A stretch of DNA of 64,000 nt from Salinimonas marina (GTDB taxonomy: Bacteria; Pseudomonadota; Gammaproteobacteria; Enterobacterales; Alteromonadaceae): the NCBI RefSeq assembly GCF_015644725.1, contig NZ_CP064795.1, positions 2,354,501-2,418,500 of the forward strand, read 5' to 3'. Below are positions 61,591-64,000 of this stretch, one piece after another (within the stretch, counting starts at the first letter, position 1; each line of letters opens with the position of its first letter). The position numbers were made by a program, and so were the translations under genes. The notes beneath the pieces were generated by a model. It worked only from the letters and a program-made list of their open reading frames with translations. It was not told where the DNA came from and made no database searches.

Positions 61591-62404
61591 GGGTGCCTAA
61601 TTTTACATAAATTCGGGCAAAGGGTCCTGCCTGGACACACATTAACAGCTGCTCTTTTAATAATTCCAGTATGGCCAGAAAACTGACGACACAACCGGCC
61701 CGGCCCTCGGCAACGGTAAACAGAGCCTCCAGTGGGGTGAATGCATCATGGGTGAGCTGCGCCAGAATCTGGCTCATCCGTTCACGGGTGCTCAGTGCTT
61801 CTCTGGCGATAGTATGATGCTCGAAAGCAGCCGCTCTTTTCAGCATGCGCCCAAAGGCTTTTACCAGCTCATCTAAGGCCACATCAGGCTCCGCTTGCTC
61901 TGTGGCTACCGGGGCACTTAAAGCCACATTCACCGCAAACACATCACGTTCAAGGCGCGGCTGGCTGTCCATTTCTTCGGCAGCCTGTTTTACCACCTCG
62001 TATTCTTGCAACCGGCGCACCAGTTCAGCCCGGGGATCATCTTCGTCTTCTGCCACCGCCGCCGGCTTCGGCAGCAGCAGGCGTGATTTAATTTCAGCCA
62101 GCATGGCAGCCATCAGTAAATATTCAGCCGCCAGCTCCAGTTTCAGACTTTTCATCACCTCGACGTATTCCATATATTGCGTGGTGATTTGCGCCACCGG
62201 CAAGGTGGTGATATCAAACTTTTGTCGCTTGATGAGGTACAACAGAAGATCCAGGGGGCCTTCAAAACTTTCTAAAATCACTTCCAGCGCTTCAGGCGGA
62301 ATATACAAATCCTGGGGCTGTTCCAGCATTGCTTCGCCGTAAATAAATGCCAGCGGCAAGGGCTGTTGAATCTGTGTTTCCGCCAGATTGTCTTTAGGGC
62401 TCAT
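61577..62404 (-). CDS. scpA: Segregation and condensation protein A
   Basis: The 275-residue kleisin has an N-terminal region VILESFEGPLDLLLYLIKRQ and KFDITTLPVAQITTQYMEYV, the diagnostic ScpA start. An acidic middle follows (AVAEDEDDPRAELVRRLQEY), and a C-terminal winged helix has GCVVSFLAILELLKEQLLMC. It bridges SMC heads together with ScpB. It is 16 bases after yciO and overlaps scpB. Confidence 0.95.
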   Translation of the reverse strand: MSPKDNLAETQIQQPLPLAFIYGEAMLEQPQDLYIPPEALEVILESFEGPLDLLLYLIKRQKFDITTLPVAQITTQYMEYVEVMKSLKLELAAEYLLMAAMLAEIKSRLLLPKPAAVAEDEDDPRAELVRRLQEYEVVKQAAEEMDSQPRLERDVFAVNVALSAPVATEQAEPDVALDELVKAFGRMLKRAAAFEHHTIAREALSTRERMSQILAQLTHDAFTPLEALFTVAEGRAGCVVSFLAILELLKEQLLMCVQAGPFARIYVKLGTHEED

Positions 62405-62420
62405 CAGCGTATTTCGGGCA

Positions 62421-63041
62421 TCAGATAAATGGGCTCACATCACCGCTACCTTCACGCAGAATGATCGGTGGCGTTTCGGTTAAATCGACAATCGTTGTAG
62501 GATGCTCACCCAGCGTGCCGCCATGAATGATCAGCCCGACCCGTTTTTCCAGTTTGTCGCGAATTTCGTCCGGATCGGCCTCGGCCATACTTTCACCCGG
62601 TAAAATCAGCGAAGTGGACATCAGCGGCTCATTTAACTCAGCCAGTAATTTCAGCGCGATTTCGTTATTCGGCACCCGAATACCGATGGTCTTACGCTTT
62701 GGATTTTGCAGCCGCTTGGGCACCTCGCGGGTGGCTTTGAGAATAAACGTATACGGGCCCGGGGTGTTATTTTTAATCTGTCTGAAGGCAACATTGTCCA
62801 CTTTGGCATAAATGGATAATTCTGACATGTCCCGACACATCAGCGTAAAATTATGATCTTTATCGATATTACGAACCTGACACAACTTATCTAACGCTTT
62901 TTTGTCATCCATCTGACAACCAATGGCATAGCCAGAGTCGGTAGGATATACCACCACCTCGCCCTGACGAATTAATTCGCAGGCCTGCTTTATCAGGCGG
63001 GGTTGCGGATTTTCTGGATGAACAAAGAAAAATTGACTCAT
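62421..63041 (-). CDS. yciO: YciO-type Sua5/YrdC domain protein
   Basis: The 206-residue product has a YrdC-like fold with GEVVVYPTDSGYAIGCQMDD, a KDHNFTLMCRDMSELS segment and PGPYTFILKATREVPKRL. It belongs to the YciO subgroup, whose exact role is less clear than TsaC in threonylcarbamoyl-adenosine synthesis. Its start overlaps the PHP gene stop by 4 bases, so translation is coupled. Confidence 0.92.
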   Translation of the reverse strand: MSQFFFVHPENPQPRLIKQACELIRQGEVVVYPTDSGYAIGCQMDDKKALDKLCQVRNIDKDHNFTLMCRDMSELSIYAKVDNVAFRQIKNNTPGPYTFILKATREVPKRLQNPKRKTIGIRVPNNEIALKLLAELNEPLMSTSLILPGESMAEADPDEIRDKLEKRVGLIIHGGTLGEHPTTIVDLTETPPIILREGSGDVSPFI

Positions 63042-63895
63042 AATGCTTCCTTATCAAAAGACAACTGAGACCAGTTATGCCAAATGGGGGTCAGTTCGCT
63101 GGCTAACCCCAGATTGCGGCCTAGCTCGGTCCAGCGTGACGGAAAATGAAAATCAGATCCGGCTGAAGCCAATAGCTGATGCTCATGCGCCAACTCTCGG
63201 ATCACTGTTTGTTTGTTAGCAGCCATTCCCGGACAAGCCGCTTCAATGGCGTGCCCCCGGGCTTCAGCAAAATCGGTTACCAGACGACGTAACCACTTTG
63301 TGGTCATATCATAATGCGCCGGGTGGGCCAGTACTGCTTGCCCACCCGCGCGGGTAATCGCTTCAATGGCCTCAGCCATTTCTGGCCAGACTGCTTTTAC
63401 GGCAGCACGTTTACCTTTACCCAAATATTTTTTAAAGGCATTGTCCATTGAGCTAACCCCAAACTGGTTCACCAATACCCGGGCGAAGTGGGCCCGAGTT
63501 ATCTGACCGGGCCCGGCAAGCCTGACTGCTTTTTCTAATACGCCTTCAAAACCACATTTACTTAGTTTTTCGGCAATTTTTTCCGCCCGCTCACGCCGCC
63601 GTTTAGCCTGAGCGCTCAAAAACGCCTGAAAATCCGGACACTGCCGGTCAATATTAAGCCCCACAATATGGATATCAAAACCGTGCCAGGCGGTCGATAT
63701 TTCAACGCCATCGATAATCGTCAGCGCTCTTTTCTGGGTTTGCTGGTAGGCGTGGGCTTCATCAAGACCGGCCACGGTATCGTGATCAGTAATAGCAAGT
63801 ACATCCACCTGCATGGTATGTGCTCGTTGCAGTAATTCTGTCGGCGAAAGCTGGCCGTCAGAAAAATGAGTATGGCTGTGCAGATCTATTTTCAC
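63038..63895 (-). CDS. PHP-domain phosphoesterase, RNase AM/YciV type
   Basis: The 285-residue product has metal-binding PHP motifs in DLHSHTHFSDGQLSPTELL, LAITDHDTVAGLDEAH, GVEISTAWHGFDIHIVGL, an AVLAHPAHYDMT segment and ASAGSDFHFPSRWTELGRNL. E. coli YciV (RNase AM, formerly TrpH) is a 5'-3' exonuclease acting in rRNA 5' end maturation and lies next to trp genes. It is the first gene of the operon that runs through yciO, scpA, scpB and rluB. Confidence 0.93.
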   Translation of the reverse strand: MKIDLHSHTHFSDGQLSPTELLQRAHTMQVDVLAITDHDTVAGLDEAHAYQQTQKRALTIIDGVEISTAWHGFDIHIVGLNIDRQCPDFQAFLSAQAKRRRERAEKIAEKLSKCGFEGVLEKAVRLAGPGQITRAHFARVLVNQFGVSSMDNAFKKYLGKGKRAAVKAVWPEMAEAIEAITRAGGQAVLAHPAHYDMTTKWLRRLVTDFAEARGHAIEAACPGMAANKQTVIRELAHEHQLLASAGSDFHFPSRWTELGRNLGLASELTPIWHNWSQLSFDKEAL

Positions 63896-64000
63896 TTAGT
63901 TTTCAGAATTCCGGTTGACATGGGAGTGAATTTGTTTTCTTCTATAGGGCATATTATACCGTTTTTTAAGCTTCAATGTTTAACGAAGTTTCATCTGACA
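63896..64000 (+). other. Promoter region and possible start of the next gene
   Basis: TTGACA at 63915-63920 could be a -35 box, with TATAGG or TATTAT downstream at non-ideal spacing. An ATG at 63979 opens a short frame (FNEVSSD) to the window edge without a clear ribosome site. In E. coli the trp operon starts at this place, but nothing here proves it. Confidence 0.25.

Overview
The window looks like a chromosomal segment of a marine gammaproteobacterium of the Alteromonadales, most likely Alteromonadaceae. This rests on protein character and gene order (ubiF/miaB/ybeZ/ybeY/corC/lnt; dapB-carA-carB-greA; dnaJ-dnaK-grpE; nadK, recN-bamE; PHP-yciO-scpA-scpB-rluB), several of which match Escherichia coli neighbourhoods. 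No database search was possible, so genus-level placement is open.

Layout. 1-3.6 kb: the 3' end of ychF, a tandem repeat array built on a CAGTGACTGTCC motif, a truncated PKHD-type hydroxylase gene touching the array, and a periplasmic cyclophilin. 3.7-4.45 kb: six tRNA genes (Met-Leu-Gln-Gln, terminator, Met-Gln) behind a strong sigma70 promoter, resembling the E. coli metT operon. 4.6-9.1 kb: an AGCS symporter, a carboxymuconolactone-decarboxylase-like protein divergent from a TetR regulator with paired operators, and ubiF. 9.3-14.7 kb: miaB-ybeZ-ybeY-corC-lnt. 14.8-24.8 kb: a DksA-type zinc finger protein, Hsp20, RDD, NUDIX and lipoprotein hydrolase genes, greA, carAB, dapB and another hydrolase. 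25-31 kb: a decayed dehydrogenase tail, a cytochrome b561 / cytochrome c' pair and dnaJ-dnaK-grpE with sigma32-like promoters.

31.3-42.4 kb is an accessory block. It holds a symporter-fused hybrid histidine kinase with a convergent LuxR-type regulator (CrbS/CrbR-like), then a TonB receptor divergent from a GntP permease, a secreted MetX-fold hydrolase, a secreted PHB-depolymerase-type esterase and a 3-hydroxybutyrate-dehydrogenase-like SDR. I read this as a polyhydroxybutyrate/3-hydroxybutyrate uptake and catabolism locus, probably controlled through a striking nested palindrome at 37984-38029. nadK follows. A second accessory block (43.5-50.0 kb) carries an AttH-type ABC exporter operon, a glutaminase and a secreted Gfo/Idh-type protein. 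Then come recN with LexA-like boxes, bamE, a gene-poor stretch with small ORFs, an OprP-like porin with a Pho box, a TM2 protein, an AcpH-like protein, DUF445, an aldo/keto reductase, and the rluB-scpB-scpA-yciO-PHP operon.

A quality warning dominates 25-59 kb. Ten genes are broken by twelve single-base frameshifts, and each is repaired by adding one base to a homopolymer (eleven G/C runs, one A run). These look like homopolymer under-calls rather than real pseudogenes, so the affected genes are annotated here as single reconstructed CDSs with the shift position given.
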